A stretch of 50,907 nucleotides of DNA, from IMG/VR virus record IMGVR_UViG_3300032222_000236, positions 1-50,907 of that record. One strand, 5' to 3'. The stretch is from a virus. The notes under the pieces are model-generated. The model was not told where the DNA came from, searched no databases, and worked only from the letters and a program-made list of their open reading frames with translations. This document shows, piece after piece, positions 7,901 through 16,619 of this stretch. The position numbers were made by a program, and so were the translations under genes. The first letter of the stretch is position 1; every line of letters starts with the position of its first letter.

Positions 7901-10768
7901 TATCTGTTCTCCGGTTGATTTAGCATCAGTTGTCTGTGAACGATTATTTATTATAAAATCTAAAACAGGTGCCGCTCTTTTTGCTTTAGAGTAAACTATT
8001 GTTTTAGAATATGTTTCAACTGCACCACTACCATCTTTATAAGTTATAGTTACAGAAACGGTTGCAGTATCAGTAGCAGTTGGGAAAGATGATATACCAA
8101 CGGTTGCAGATGTTGCCGATGTACCTAATGTTTTTATAACAGGTGTACCCGTATTTCCTGCAATTGTATATGAACTAACATACCATCTATTATTAACTAA
8201 GTTGGTTGAATTAGTTGCACTCGCATCATAATTAATTTGCTCATCTCCAATAAAAGCAGTTATTACCGAATCACCATTTGTGTAAGTATCATCAAACTCT
8301 CCAGTTGATTTTGCAGTAAACGTATGTGATTCTTTTGAGAACTTAGTAAGTAATGGAGTTTGTAAAATCACCGGGTCAATTGTTACCGAACCTGTGTACG
8401 CTACTCCTCTTCTATCTAATTGTTGGAATATATAAGTAGTTGAACCGAACCCACTTCCTGTTACAAAAGTTGTAGCAGAATTAGTTCCTGCATCTAATGT
8501 AAAAGTTAATGGTGAAGTATTAGCAGAACCACTTAGGGTTGCTAATAAGTTTCCTCCACTCTTAACATGCTGGATTGGATATACCGATGATGATGGTAGG
8601 TTTAATCTATCAACTGATAATACTATTCTTTGTGTAGATGGGTCTGGAGCTAATGTTGTTCTCTTATATGTAAATTGATTTTTATTTGCTCTCGCTAAAA
8701 CTTGCTTATCTTTCTCACCATCTGATTGTCTAAATATTGTAAAGTTTTTAGTAGCCGGCAATGATGAAGATGTTTCAGTTAAAGTGTAAACAATTCTATC
8801 TACAATAACTGATGTTGCAGTTGTTGGATTTGCATGTCTACTTCCAGTAAAACTACTTAGGGTTAATGTTGCGCTCGCACTATAAAGATTTTCAGAATAA
8901 CTTCCAAACGCACCAGGATATGGAGATAAAACTGCGGAGTATGAGGCAGGTGGGATTGGAACTCCACCACTATCAAATGCCTGTGATGTAATTAATAAAT
9001 TACCTAATACTCTATTTTTACTAATAGCTATATTAAGTTGTTGAGTTTCCGGAGTTGCAATTAAATCTGAATCAAATGAGAAATAATTTTTATCTGCATC
9101 TACTATAATCTCTTTATCAATTAATTTAAGATTACCACTTGCAAATTGTTTCTGAGTGAATACATCTATTGGGACGTAGTTATTGTTTATATCAAAAAAT
9201 TCAAACTTAAAATCAAATGTTTCCTGCTCCAACTGTCTATCAATTGGGATTGTAAAATTAAATGAATCAGGTGAATATCCTAATTCATTTGAGGTTTTCA
9301 AACTAACCGAACCCACTTGCCAATAAGAGTTTACATCATTATTTGTTCCTTCAAAATTAATTTTCCAATCGTCTGTTTTTTGTGGTATAAAATTAATTGA
9401 ACGCTTATTAGGATTTCTGAATTGGTTTGAGCCAGTTATCTCTTCTATACTTTGAGTTAAGTAATAATTAGCCACCCCACTTCCACTTCTCAGCGTAGAT
9501 GTTAAATAAATTTTTAATCTATCTGATTGATTATTTATCGCAGAATCATATAGAGAATAGTATTCTAAAGTATATTCACTTCCACTAAATAATCTTAAAT
9601 CATCTCCTATATTACTTGATATTCTATTATTTTTAAACTTAACTGCTTTGTAAATTTTGGAAGAATCTAATGTAGTATTAGCAGAACTTTGTGTTGCCCA
9701 ATATGTATTCCAATTTGTCCCATCTAAATAAGAGCCAGTAAAATATCCTATTCGTTCTATTGAACCTTGAATTACACTTGTAAGTATTTCAGCTGAATCT
9801 ACTCTGGTATCCTGAATAACTGCATAATCTAAATTAGTTGCCCTACTCTTTTTAAAAACTTTTAACCTTTCAACATCACCAACAAATGTGGCTAAATTAC
9901 TAATCGAAAATCTACCGAATGAACCTAATATAGGAGATTCAGTTGGATTGGTAAAATATTGATAATTCATCGAATAGGATGCACTCTCAAATCTACTTAT
10001 AGTATTATCAGAACCCGTAAATGGAATTCTTACTATTAAAGTTTTTTCATTAAGATATTCTAACACATCCGCATCTCGTATTCCCGTACCATTTACCGTT
10101 ATAGTTGTTCCACCATCTTTAAAACTACCACTTTGAATTTCTAAAAAGTATCTAATTCCTCCTCTATATCCTCTTACATCAGTTCCTTCTGTAGGAGTTT
10201 GTGCATATCCTTTAAGTGTAGATGATGATTGAGCAGTTTGAACTAATGTTTTAGCATAAAAACTTTCATCTAATTCTTCAATTTCGACCTGAGGTCTTTT
10301 TATAAATCTAACTCTTGTTTCGTTGGGTATATTTTTATTAATCTTTATTTCCTTTTCCCACTTAACATTGTAGATACCAACCCATTCTTCTGGAACTTGA
10401 GAAACAACACCATACTCATCTATATAAGTTTCTAACTCTCCTAATATAGTAATCTTACCAATTCCAATAGGAGTATCCTGATAAACATGAGCAGTTACTA
10501 ATTTAGATAATCCTTCATAATATTCCGGAATACCTTCTCCAGGCTGAACAAATAATGGATTGCCATCCACATCTAATACTTCTATTTTAATTTCCGTTGC
10601 TCCTTTTAAGAAGGTAGAACCTTCTATCAAAAACCCATTTTTACCAGAAGTAAATGTATCGGATAATTCAGATACTCTAAAAAAGTTAGAGCTAGGAGAT
10701 GTATCCGTAACCAATGTTTGAAAATCGGTTAATCTTAATAAAGGTGATGTTTTTTGGATTTTTGCCAT
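5000..10768 (-). CDS. Giant tail fibre / receptor-binding adhesin, 1922 residues
   Basis: By far the largest gene. Residues 1-160 form a conserved-looking attachment region (YYEGLSKLVTAHVYQDTPIGIGKI in two halves). The centre holds at least four Ig-like repeats of about 110-130 residues starting near 804, 933, 1044 and 1156; each opens with a PPL/APVL-type strand and, in the first three, a nearby T-A-K-S-T-G or D-A-K-S-T-G turn. From about 1266 the chain changes to a GLLFIGDY segment, then Thr/Ser/Asn/Gly-rich beta-solenoid-like sequence (1350-1530), then an aromatic-rich C-terminal domain that probably contacts the receptor. A non-enzymatic distal fibre fits best; no hydrolase motif was seen. 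A late-promoter-like palindrome lies 41 bases upstream. Confidence 0.85.
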   Translation of the reverse strand: MAKIQKTSPLLRLTDFQTLVTDTSPSSNFFRVSELSDTFTSGKNGFLIEGSTFLKGATEIKIEVLDVDGNPLFVQPGEGIPEYYEGLSKLVTAHVYQDTPIGIGKITILGELETYIDEYGVVSQVPEEWVGIYNVKWEKEIKINKNIPNETRVRFIKRPQVEIEELDESFYAKTLVQTAQSSSTLKGYAQTPTEGTDVRGYRGGIRYFLEIQSGSFKDGGTTITVNGTGIRDADVLEYLNEKTLIVRIPFTGSDNTISRFESASYSMNYQYFTNPTESPILGSFGRFSISNLATFVGDVERLKVFKKSRATNLDYAVIQDTRVDSAEILTSVIQGSIERIGYFTGSYLDGTNWNTYWATQSSANTTLDSSKIYKAVKFKNNRISSNIGDDLRLFSGSEYTLEYYSLYDSAINNQSDRLKIYLTSTLRSGSGVANYYLTQSIEEITGSNQFRNPNKRSINFIPQKTDDWKINFEGTNNDVNSYWQVGSVSLKTSNELGYSPDSFNFTIPIDRQLEQETFDFKFEFFDINNNYVPIDVFTQKQFASGNLKLIDKEIIVDADKNYFSFDSDLIATPETQQLNIAISKNRVLGNLLITSQAFDSGGVPIPPASYSAVLSPYPGAFGSYSENLYSASATLTLSSFTGSRHANPTTATSVIVDRIVYTLTETSSSLPATKNFTIFRQSDGEKDKQVLARANKNQFTYKRTTLAPDPSTQRIVLSVDRLNLPSSSVYPIQHVKSGGNLLATLSGSANTSPLTFTLDAGTNSATTFVTGSGFGSTTYIFQQLDRRGVAYTGSVTIDPVILQTPLLTKFSKESHTFTAKSTGEFDDTYTNGDSVITAFIGDEQINYDASATNSTNLVNNRWYVSSYTIAGNTGTPVIKTLGTSATSATVGISSFPTATDTATVSVTITYKDGSGAVETYSKTIVYSKAKRAAPVLDFIINNRSQTTDAKSTGEQITAFGNITLSVKDTYQGTTTDRNLNAAATVTATNSYTGFSATNATTITLANLANGTDTSVLTITGLVTDSEGVVRTLVGTATISKSRKAAPVLKVEITNKSQSVTAKSTGVQIGAFSNPVVTVSETYNGATTTKTITALSATSADIATIVTTPGTGTITLSGRTLANGTDGTVVSVSATVTDSEGTSRSVTDTVSLSKIKNAPPTTLVSFSADSQNVASSSTFAAPSNFSITVKETTSYSYSTGLGASTYYVSAITGGTNNANGTITPSTPTTDAGVTVSVTISYVNSEGVAGSEVRTHKVSVSKEGRQGPGLLFIGDYATKKAADPGFVLNNNATKKDAVKHSGKFYAFRGADLTTIGATSTPTNGGDASWEEFTSFSAISTGLLIAEESYVQNTINVGTNAAGNAANITIWGGDGSPYISIGQGATKGYAASGKGIFLGTSASTSKISVKNTAGSKYILWDGENLSIAAGNFSLDTSGNINASSVTLSGNLTATTLTANTAGTIGGWTISSNTLTGGQTLLQSDGVIKLRDANGVTKVSLNYDTTNATDPLNATAGTIPLTGIAAGTAHFETGSLEGQGANGYLQVPGPSYPTWPYAPTWNSTTNFTVPLTATYEFTLNLPTTMALSVTALPDTAPESFPGPYVALRLYIYGPGSTNMYSEEYVSGLVESAHGGAYGTEGYPTSTVNAFYMNSVNLVAGVTYAFLLQYIVFNVDYNNVLNINYYFPNINVLYNAAVASSNMNQSGINLGQDTDRYIFTKPGLLDLWLSSDALVNGVPNSVAGNDSAQNRQTIGEIGGSFILYNSDSKGHLSNNQRIYINNAAYPRSNRSAGGSFFTNYFFGGFNRAFQTLRAYGFFEPDSSTNHTIYSTIWWPFSYNIETVTYAGANTFDITFVEPIYSNESWDTQGIVNPANTNKFSYYTVEVGWQGPTCPKVVSITNLKYSGFRLILDSEASDGSRLSIAVHK

Positions 10769-10809
10769 TCTGTATAATTTCTTATAGATAAATACACTTT
10801 CGTTGTATT

Positions 10810-10821
10810 TATTTATAAATA
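10810..10821. promoter_or_regulatory. Palindromic late-promoter-like element between divergent genes
   Basis: TATTTATAAATA is a perfect 12-base palindrome. Read either way it shares the TATTTATA core of the ATATTTATAATA elements found before other virion genes, and it contains T4's late consensus TATAAATA. It ends 19 bases before the plus-strand gene at 10841 and lies 41 bases before the fibre gene at 10768. It could fire in both directions. Confidence 0.4.
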
Positions 10822-10840
10822 TACTAAAGAAATCTAAAGA

Positions 10841-11026
10841 ATGATAAAGAAATCAGAAAGATATGCTATGTTACAACTCCCAAAAGAGATTCATACTGCA
10901 TTAAAAGACTATTGCGATGAGAGAGGTTATAAAATGAGTAGGTTCGTATCTAACCTAATTAAGGATAAAATACGAACCACTAATAAATCTAGGAATGTTC
11001 TTCCTGTGGATAAAGTTAGAATTTAA
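10841..11026 (+). CDS. Ribbon-helix-helix DNA-binding protein
   Basis: 61 residues with the pattern of a CopG/Arc-type ribbon-helix-helix domain: a short beta strand (RYAMLQLP), helix A (KEIHTALKDYCDERG) and helix B (KMSRFVSNLIKDKI), then a basic tail. Such proteins bind DNA as dimers and usually act as repressors. It is one of only two convincing plus-strand genes. It lies divergent from the tail fibre and overlaps the end of the Mre11-Rad50 gene by 11 bases. Its target sites are unknown; the palindrome at 10810-10821 upstream of its own start is a candidate. Confidence 0.8.
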   Translation: MIKKSERYAMLQLPKEIHTALKDYCDERGYKMSRFVSNLIKDKIRTTNKSRNVLPVDKVRI

Positions 11027-14000
11027 CCGAACTGAATCCGTTATCTTTTTTAATCTCCAATAAACTATCTACCACATCTCTCATTGAATCAATGTGTGAG
11101 ATTACTATTACAAACTCAAATTGAGTTTTAAGATATGCAAATGCCATAAATAGGGATTGTAAGTTCTCACTATCTAATGTACCAAATCCTTCATCTATTA
11201 CTAAGAAGTTTGGACGAGGTAGGTTACATATATTGATTAAAGCAACTCTGATTGCCAACCCACTAACAAACTTCTCCATACCACTGCACATCTCCAACGG
11301 CCACTTTCTATTATCTCCGTAATTGATATAAGCATTAACATTCTTACCATCCATCTGTAGGTTCATACTGAAATCTACAATCTGACCTAATATGTTATTA
11401 ATCTCTCCTTCAATTGCAGGAAGTGTTCTACTGATTAATTCATAGGATATACCATCTCTTTTTACCGCATCCAAATAGTAATCGTATAATTTATTAGTTT
11501 CTTCTAACTTCTTAATTTGAGCAATCCTACCTTCGATTCCTTCTTTTTCTTGCTTTGCTTTAGAAACTATACTATTGATAGATAATTTTTCATCATCAAC
11601 TTCTTTGATTTGTTTTTTAATACCATTGATAACCTCTTTGGTATCAGTAATATCTTTACGAAGTTGTTTATTCAATTCTATTTGCTCTTTGTTTCTATGA
11701 TACTCTTCAATCTTAGAAGTTGAATCTTTTATACCATCCTCAGAATCTCTTATATCCAATTTAGTTTTAGAAATATACTCTTTGATTCTACTAACTAAAG
11801 TTTTGGAATCATTTACCTCTTTATGTTTAGATTGATATGATTTATATGCTTCTTCGACATCATCCCAACTATCCAAAGTTTGTTGGATACCGGTAGCATC
11901 AACTAATGCCTGTTTAACTATTGCTTCCAATTCAGGTAATGCATTTTTCGCAACCATCGCATCTTTAACAAATGTATTATCACAACAATATTTACAATTT
12001 GGGTCATATTCATGTTTATCCAAATGTTTTATCTTTTCTTCAGCTAAACTTAAATATAATTTTGCATTTGAATATACTTTCTCTGCTTCAATTAGTTTTT
12101 TCTGTTCTTCTTGATAATTTGAATATACAACTTCTATATCAATACCATTATATTTAGATAGATGGGATTGTGATTCGATTAATTCCGATACTATACCTTC
12201 TGCCTGTGTTAATTGTTCTTCCATCTTCACAAGTTTACCATTATTAGTTTCTAATGAACTTGTAAAAGATTCTAATCGTTTTGTTTCAACATCTAAATCA
12301 ATTGAAAGAGTAGTTTGTTGAATTTGAGATTCTAAATTAGATAACTTCCTTTCTACTTCGGTTTTATCTTGCTCAAACTCATCCTTCTTTTCAACTAACT
12401 CATTAAATACCTTTCCGTTAGTTTTAACAATCTCATCTAATTCCGCTAATCTCAAAGAAAAATCATCCTTCTTAAAATTCTTTAATAAGATTGCAGCTTC
12501 TTTATTATCTTCGTTTACAACATCAAATAATTTATCGAATACATTTACACCGATATATTGTGCAAGAATATCTTTTCTTTCCGATTGTGATTTATCAATG
12601 AATAAAGCATTATTACCTTGCAATGAAAGTGAAGTCATTACAAAATCTTCATAAGTACCTAAATACTTTTTGATTACATCATTTGTGTTTCTTCTCTCAT
12701 CGCCATTAAGTGATTCATTGATTCCATCTACTACTCTCCAAAAATTAACATTTACTTTAACCTTTTCAGTTTTAGTAGTATGTGCCTCCCTTTCTATAAA
12801 ATAATCTATACCATCAATCTCAAAATTAAATTTACAACTGAATGTATCTTTTTGATTATTCATAATATGAGTAGCCTTAAATGCTCTACTACACTTATCA
12901 AATATGCAAAATGAAAGTGAATCGAATAGGGATGATTTACCCTGTGTGTTCGGTGCAAATAAACCAATGATTCCCTTTGCTCTATCAAACTCTATTTTGT
13001 TTCCTTCACCATATGAGAACATATTACTGAATTCAAACTTCTTAGGAATCCATAGAATATTATCCGTATCCTCATGTGTAATCTTCGTATTAACGTTATT
13101 ATTAATCTCAATTACCTTATTAAGGGTTTCATCATCTAAAAGAAATTGCCTCTCTAAATACTCCTTAATTAACCCATTCTGAACGTTTACATCTTTAACA
13201 TTACCCGCTAAGTTTCTAGCATTACGATTCTTTGTTTTCATAGAATTCAAAGTATCTTGTCGAGTAACGGTAATCTCAGAAATGTTAAACATCTTTTGTA
13301 ATTCAGTTGATACTAATTTAATATCAGCTGCTTCCGTTTCCTGAAATCTAACTCTTAAGCGTGGTTGTTTAGGAAGTTTAGTTCCAATCTCATCACGAAC
13401 CCATTGTGGTATAACACCATTTGTTACATCAATAGTTAAGTAACCATAATCGTTGTGAATATTAAACTCTTCAAAAGTTTCATTCTTCACATCCCATAAT
13501 AGGTAACCATGATTCTCTAAGTATTCTCCGTGATTTTGTTGAACAACCGAACCCGCATAAACTACAATCGGTTTACCATTTGCCTTATCTCTTTGTTGAA
13601 CGATTTGTCTTTTATGAATATCTCCCATCAATACCATATCAAACCCATCAAACATATCAGGTGTGAAATTGTTAGATGATACTATGTAACCAATATCGGT
13701 TCTCGCAGCATCTACCGGTCCATGAAAGAAACATATTTTAGTTTTACCTTCTACATCTTTACCCAAAGGCCAGTTTGCTTTCTTATCTAAAATTGAATAG
13801 ACTGTAAAAGTTAATTCATCATTGATATGAATTGTGCCTGTATCTCTTAAGTAATATAAATTTGGATTGTTTAGGTTATCACAGATAGGAGTTAATACAT
13901 CCAATCTATCCATATTGTTTAAGTTACAATCGTGGTTTCCTGTGATTACAAATGTAGGGAAACGATTTGCACATTCATTGAAGAACCAAGTGATTTCTCT

Positions 14001-14195
14001 AACTAATTCCGGACTCATCTCCGTTTTAGCGTGAGCAATATCACCCGCTAAATAAATAATAGCGTTTTCTTTCTTTTGTGAATCTACATCCACTAAGAAT
14101 TTATTTAGAATCTCTCTATACTCCTTATGACGTTTTAAGTTACGGATGTGTAAATCCGCTAAGTGATAGATGTAATCTACTTTTATGTTAAGCAT
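11016..14195 (-). CDS. Mre11-Rad50 (SbcD-SbcC, T4 gp47-gp46) fusion, recombination nuclease-ATPase
   Basis: One 1059-residue chain joins both subunits of the exonuclease complex. The Mre11 phosphoesterase comes first: DLH (14-16), GDIAH (51-55), GNHD (86-89), HGP (158-160) and GDIHK (191-195) supply the metal ligands. The Rad50 ATPase follows: Walker A GLFAPNTQGKSS (411-422), a coiled coil interrupted near residue 735 by the zinc hook CKYC, a signature-like CSGMEKF near 970, and Walker B with catalytic Glu in FLVIDEGFGTLD near 1001. In T4 and most bacteria these are two proteins encoded by adjacent genes. The complex processes DNA ends for recombination-dependent replication. A strong host-type promoter sits 22 bases upstream. 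Confidence 0.93.
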   Translation of the reverse strand: MLNIKVDYIYHLADLHIRNLKRHKEYREILNKFLVDVDSQKKENAIIYLAGDIAHAKTEMSPELVREITWFFNECANRFPTFVITGNHDCNLNNMDRLDVLTPICDNLNNPNLYYLRDTGTIHINDELTFTVYSILDKKANWPLGKDVEGKTKICFFHGPVDAARTDIGYIVSSNNFTPDMFDGFDMVLMGDIHKRQIVQQRDKANGKPIVVYAGSVVQQNHGEYLENHGYLLWDVKNETFEEFNIHNDYGYLTIDVTNGVIPQWVRDEIGTKLPKQPRLRVRFQETEAADIKLVSTELQKMFNISEITVTRQDTLNSMKTKNRNARNLAGNVKDVNVQNGLIKEYLERQFLLDDETLNKVIEINNNVNTKITHEDTDNILWIPKKFEFSNMFSYGEGNKIEFDRAKGIIGLFAPNTQGKSSLFDSLSFCIFDKCSRAFKATHIMNNQKDTFSCKFNFEIDGIDYFIEREAHTTKTEKVKVNVNFWRVVDGINESLNGDERRNTNDVIKKYLGTYEDFVMTSLSLQGNNALFIDKSQSERKDILAQYIGVNVFDKLFDVVNEDNKEAAILLKNFKKDDFSLRLAELDEIVKTNGKVFNELVEKKDEFEQDKTEVERKLSNLESQIQQTTLSIDLDVETKRLESFTSSLETNNGKLVKMEEQLTQAEGIVSELIESQSHLSKYNGIDIEVVYSNYQEEQKKLIEAEKVYSNAKLYLSLAEEKIKHLDKHEYDPNCKYCCDNTFVKDAMVAKNALPELEAIVKQALVDATGIQQTLDSWDDVEEAYKSYQSKHKEVNDSKTLVSRIKEYISKTKLDIRDSEDGIKDSTSKIEEYHRNKEQIELNKQLRKDITDTKEVINGIKKQIKEVDDEKLSINSIVSKAKQEKEGIEGRIAQIKKLEETNKLYDYYLDAVKRDGISYELISRTLPAIEGEINNILGQIVDFSMNLQMDGKNVNAYINYGDNRKWPLEMCSGMEKFVSGLAIRVALINICNLPRPNFLVIDEGFGTLDSENLQSLFMAFAYLKTQFEFVIVISHIDSMRDVVDSLLEIKKDNGFSSVKF

Positions 14196-14217
14196 GTTTA
14201 TACTATATGTTGTGTTA

Positions 14218-14248
14218 CAAAGATACGAAAAAAAGGTGAGAATACCAA
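14218..14248 (-). promoter_or_regulatory. Bacteroidota-type promoter for the Mre11-Rad50 gene
   Basis: TATCTTTG at 14225-14218 and TTG at 14248-14246 on the minus strand, again 20 bases apart. The box ends 22 bases before the ATG at 14195. It lies just past the end of the cupin gene. Confidence 0.7.
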
Positions 14249-14249
14249 A

Positions 14250-14642
14250 TTATTTACCAATTAAATCCATTGGTGTATTGCGGAATATTCTATATGAATC
14301 CTCATTAAAGTGTTGAGTACTAACCTCGTATATAGTAGATAAATCATCTATAGCTTGCAGTTGGTGTGGCAATCCTCTTTCTATCGTAACCGAATCACCT
14401 ACTTTGATTATCTGAGATACCAACTTACCATCTTCTACATCCAACCAACTGAATATAAAACTTCCCTGTTGTACATACCAACTCTCTTTTTTCTTTAAGT
14501 GATAATGCATAGAGAATTTATCTCCGGTATAGTTGAATACTAATAATTTTCCACAATACTCTTCATCATTGTGAATCCATAATTCGTGCCCCCATGCCTT
14601 TTCTACTTTAAGGGGTTGTTTAATTTCTACTTCTAATTTCAT
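14250..14642 (-). CDS. Cupin-domain protein, phosphomannose-isomerase/WbuC-like
   Basis: A 130-residue single-domain cupin. KVEKAWGHELWI near the start is the strand seen in type II mannose-6-phosphate isomerases. HYHLKKKESWYV gives the H-x-H-(x)n-E metal ligands of cupin motif 1, and a second motif ends in GLPHQLQA. These enzymes or binding proteins usually handle sugar nucleotides or sugar phosphates. It is last in a run with thymidylate synthase and primase, with one base between its start and the thyA stop. It may serve the phage glycan genes; the exact reaction is unknown. Confidence 0.75.
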   Translation of the reverse strand: MKLEVEIKQPLKVEKAWGHELWIHNDEEYCGKLLVFNYTGDKFSMHYHLKKKESWYVQQGSFIFSWLDVEDGKLVSQIIKVGDSVTIERGLPHQLQAIDDLSTIYEVSTQHFNEDSYRIFRNTPMDLIGK

Positions 14643-14643
14643 A

Positions 14644-15690
14644 TTAATTACTTAGTGGTGCTTTAATTTTTGGATGTGATTCATATCCTATTAATTCAAA
14701 ACAATCAGGTCTGTAACTTTTAAGTTTTTCATCTAAAGTTTTCTCACCCAATCGTTCTTTAACCAATTGATGTTGATACCAATTCCTTTCGGTAATTTGT
14801 ATCGTTGGTAAATCAAATGATGTTCTACTGATTTGTTCTTTTGCTTGTTCAATATGATTTTTATATAAATGAACATCTCCTAAGTTTCCAATCAATTCAT
14901 CCGGAATCATATTCACTTCCTTTGCGATAATCTCTAATAACAATCCATAAGATGCAATGTTAAATGGTAACCCTAAAAATGTATCCACACTTCTTTGATT
15001 CCACATTAAAGAGATTGCTCTATATTTTCCTGGATTAACTATCTTTTCTTCTCTTGTTGTTTTTCTTGTGTAAAGTTGAAATCCATAATGACAGGGTGGA
15101 AGAACCATTTTATCTAATTCACCTACATTCCAAGCAGATACCATCAATCTTCTACTATCAGGATTTGTTTTTAGTTCGTTGATTAGGTTTTGTATTTGGT
15201 CGGTATCTTTACTACTCCAATCTTCTTGCCAATACTGACTTGTATCTACACTTTCCCAATTTCTCCATTGCTTACCATAGATAGGTCCTAACTCACCCCA
15301 TTTTTCAGCAAATGTTTCATCAGCTTTGATTTTGTTTGTGAATTGTTCCTTTGTTAAACAAACATTATCATATGGCCCAGAGAATGGTGGATTTTCTTTT
15401 AACCATTCTGTTTGATAGTTTTTATAAGCATCACCATCCCAAATGTGACAATCATAATCTAATAGGAATTTAATGTTAGTATCCCCTCTTAAAAACCATA
15501 GGAGTTCTGTAACTATTGATTTCCAATGCATCTTCTTTGTAGTGAGTAGCGGAAATCCTTCACTCATTTTATGGCGGATTTGATGTCCGAATTCTGATAT
15601 AGTACCCGTTCCGGTTCTATCTTCTTTCTCTACACCGAATTCAATTATATCACTTAATAGTTGTTGATATTTTTTGTCTAAGTTATTCAT
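14644..15690 (-). CDS. thyA: Thymidylate synthase
   Basis: Converts dUMP to dTMP using methylenetetrahydrofolate. All key motifs are present: RTGTGT (25-30), the active-site LPPCHYGFQ with Cys200, NQRSVDTFLGLPFNIASY (Asn244 recognises dUMP) and GDVHLYKNH (271-279). At 348 residues it is longer than the E. coli enzyme (264) because of an insertion around 95-160, as seen in other long ThyA forms. Asn rather than Asp at 244 argues against a dCMP hydroxymethylase. It overlaps the primase gene by one base. Confidence 0.96.
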   Translation of the reverse strand: MNNLDKKYQQLLSDIIEFGVEKEDRTGTGTISEFGHQIRHKMSEGFPLLTTKKMHWKSIVTELLWFLRGDTNIKFLLDYDCHIWDGDAYKNYQTEWLKENPPFSGPYDNVCLTKEQFTNKIKADETFAEKWGELGPIYGKQWRNWESVDTSQYWQEDWSSKDTDQIQNLINELKTNPDSRRLMVSAWNVGELDKMVLPPCHYGFQLYTRKTTREEKIVNPGKYRAISLMWNQRSVDTFLGLPFNIASYGLLLEIIAKEVNMIPDELIGNLGDVHLYKNHIEQAKEQISRTSFDLPTIQITERNWYQHQLVKERLGEKTLDEKLKSYRPDCFELIGYESHPKIKAPLSN

Positions 15691-16619
15691 TATGTAAACG
15701 ATAGTTTTAATCTTATTAAATCCTCAAATGATGAGGTTGTGTTTTGTTGTATCTGTTTTGTTACTTCTACAAATCCCATTTCCGAAGGGTCTTTCCCACT
15801 TAATCTAACTAACTTACAATCGATTCCATTTGCAGTTAAGTATTCATAATGCCTAATAGCATCTCCCATTGCATCATCATCTAATACAATATTGATTGGT
15901 GGTTTCTCCGTTAGAATTTTATCCGTTAATTCTTTGGAAAGTGTTTTACCTAATATTGGAGAAGCATTTCGTTTGATTGCAATTGCATCAAATGCTCCTT
16001 CACAGAGTGTTACCGGCATTTTCCAATTTATCATTGATTCAAATCCAATTATATTCTTTGATACAGGTGGATTCTTATATTTTAATTTCTCATCTGGATA
16101 AATACTTCTAGCTAAAAAGAAATTAAGTTGATGAAGTGAATTGTAAGATGGTACAATGATTCTTCCTTTATACATACCACCATCACAGTATCCTATTTTA
16201 TGTTTAAGAATATCCTTATCACTTATGCCTCTTTTCTTTAAATAATTATAAGCAACTCTAAATTCAATAATATGCTGATTATCTAATAGTGTTTTATATT
16301 CAGATGGTAAATGTATTTCTACAAAATCCTCATCCTCTGCTTTAGCTATATATCCCGATTCATCGTAGATTTTCATTACCCTTTGGATAACATCATAATC
16401 TACACTTAACTTCTTCAATAGAGAATGAACCTTCTTACCTCTAGCATTACACACCCAACATCTCCACTTTTGTGATTCTAAGTTGACCTGTAATTTAGGT
16501 TTATGATGGGAACAAAATGGGCAATAGTATTGGATTTCGGAACTACCTAAGTTTCTTCCTTCTCCCAAAACTACATTCATTTGACCTAATACATATTGTT
16601 TATCTATTTCCGAAATCAT
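15690..16619 (-). CDS. DNA primase (T4 gp61-like)
   Basis: Makes RNA primers for lagging-strand synthesis. An N-terminal zinc ribbon is formed by CPFC (33-36) and CWVC (54-57). A Toprim catalytic domain follows, with LCEGAFDAI (Glu207) and the metal-binding IVLDDDA (247-249). GRIIVPSYN at 152-160 matches the start of DnaG-type catalytic cores. At 309 residues it is similar in size to T4 gp61. No helicase gene lies in the window. Its start overlaps the end of the upstream SGNH gene by 20 bases. Confidence 0.88.
   Translation of the reverse strand: MISEIDKQYVLGQMNVVLGEGRNLGSSEIQYYCPFCSHHKPKLQVNLESQKWRCWVCNARGKKVHSLLKKLSVDYDVIQRVMKIYDESGYIAKAEDEDFVEIHLPSEYKTLLDNQHIIEFRVAYNYLKKRGISDKDILKHKIGYCDGGMYKGRIIVPSYNSLHQLNFFLARSIYPDEKLKYKNPPVSKNIIGFESMINWKMPVTLCEGAFDAIAIKRNASPILGKTLSKELTDKILTEKPPINIVLDDDAMGDAIRHYEYLTANGIDCKLVRLSGKDPSEMGFVEVTKQIQQNTTSSFEDLIRLKLSFT

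Noticed and set aside
14644-15690. dCMP hydroxymethylase (modified cytosine) instead of thymidylate synthase
   Set aside because: The base-specifying residue in LPFNIASY is Asn244, as in dUMP enzymes; hydroxymethylases have Asp there.
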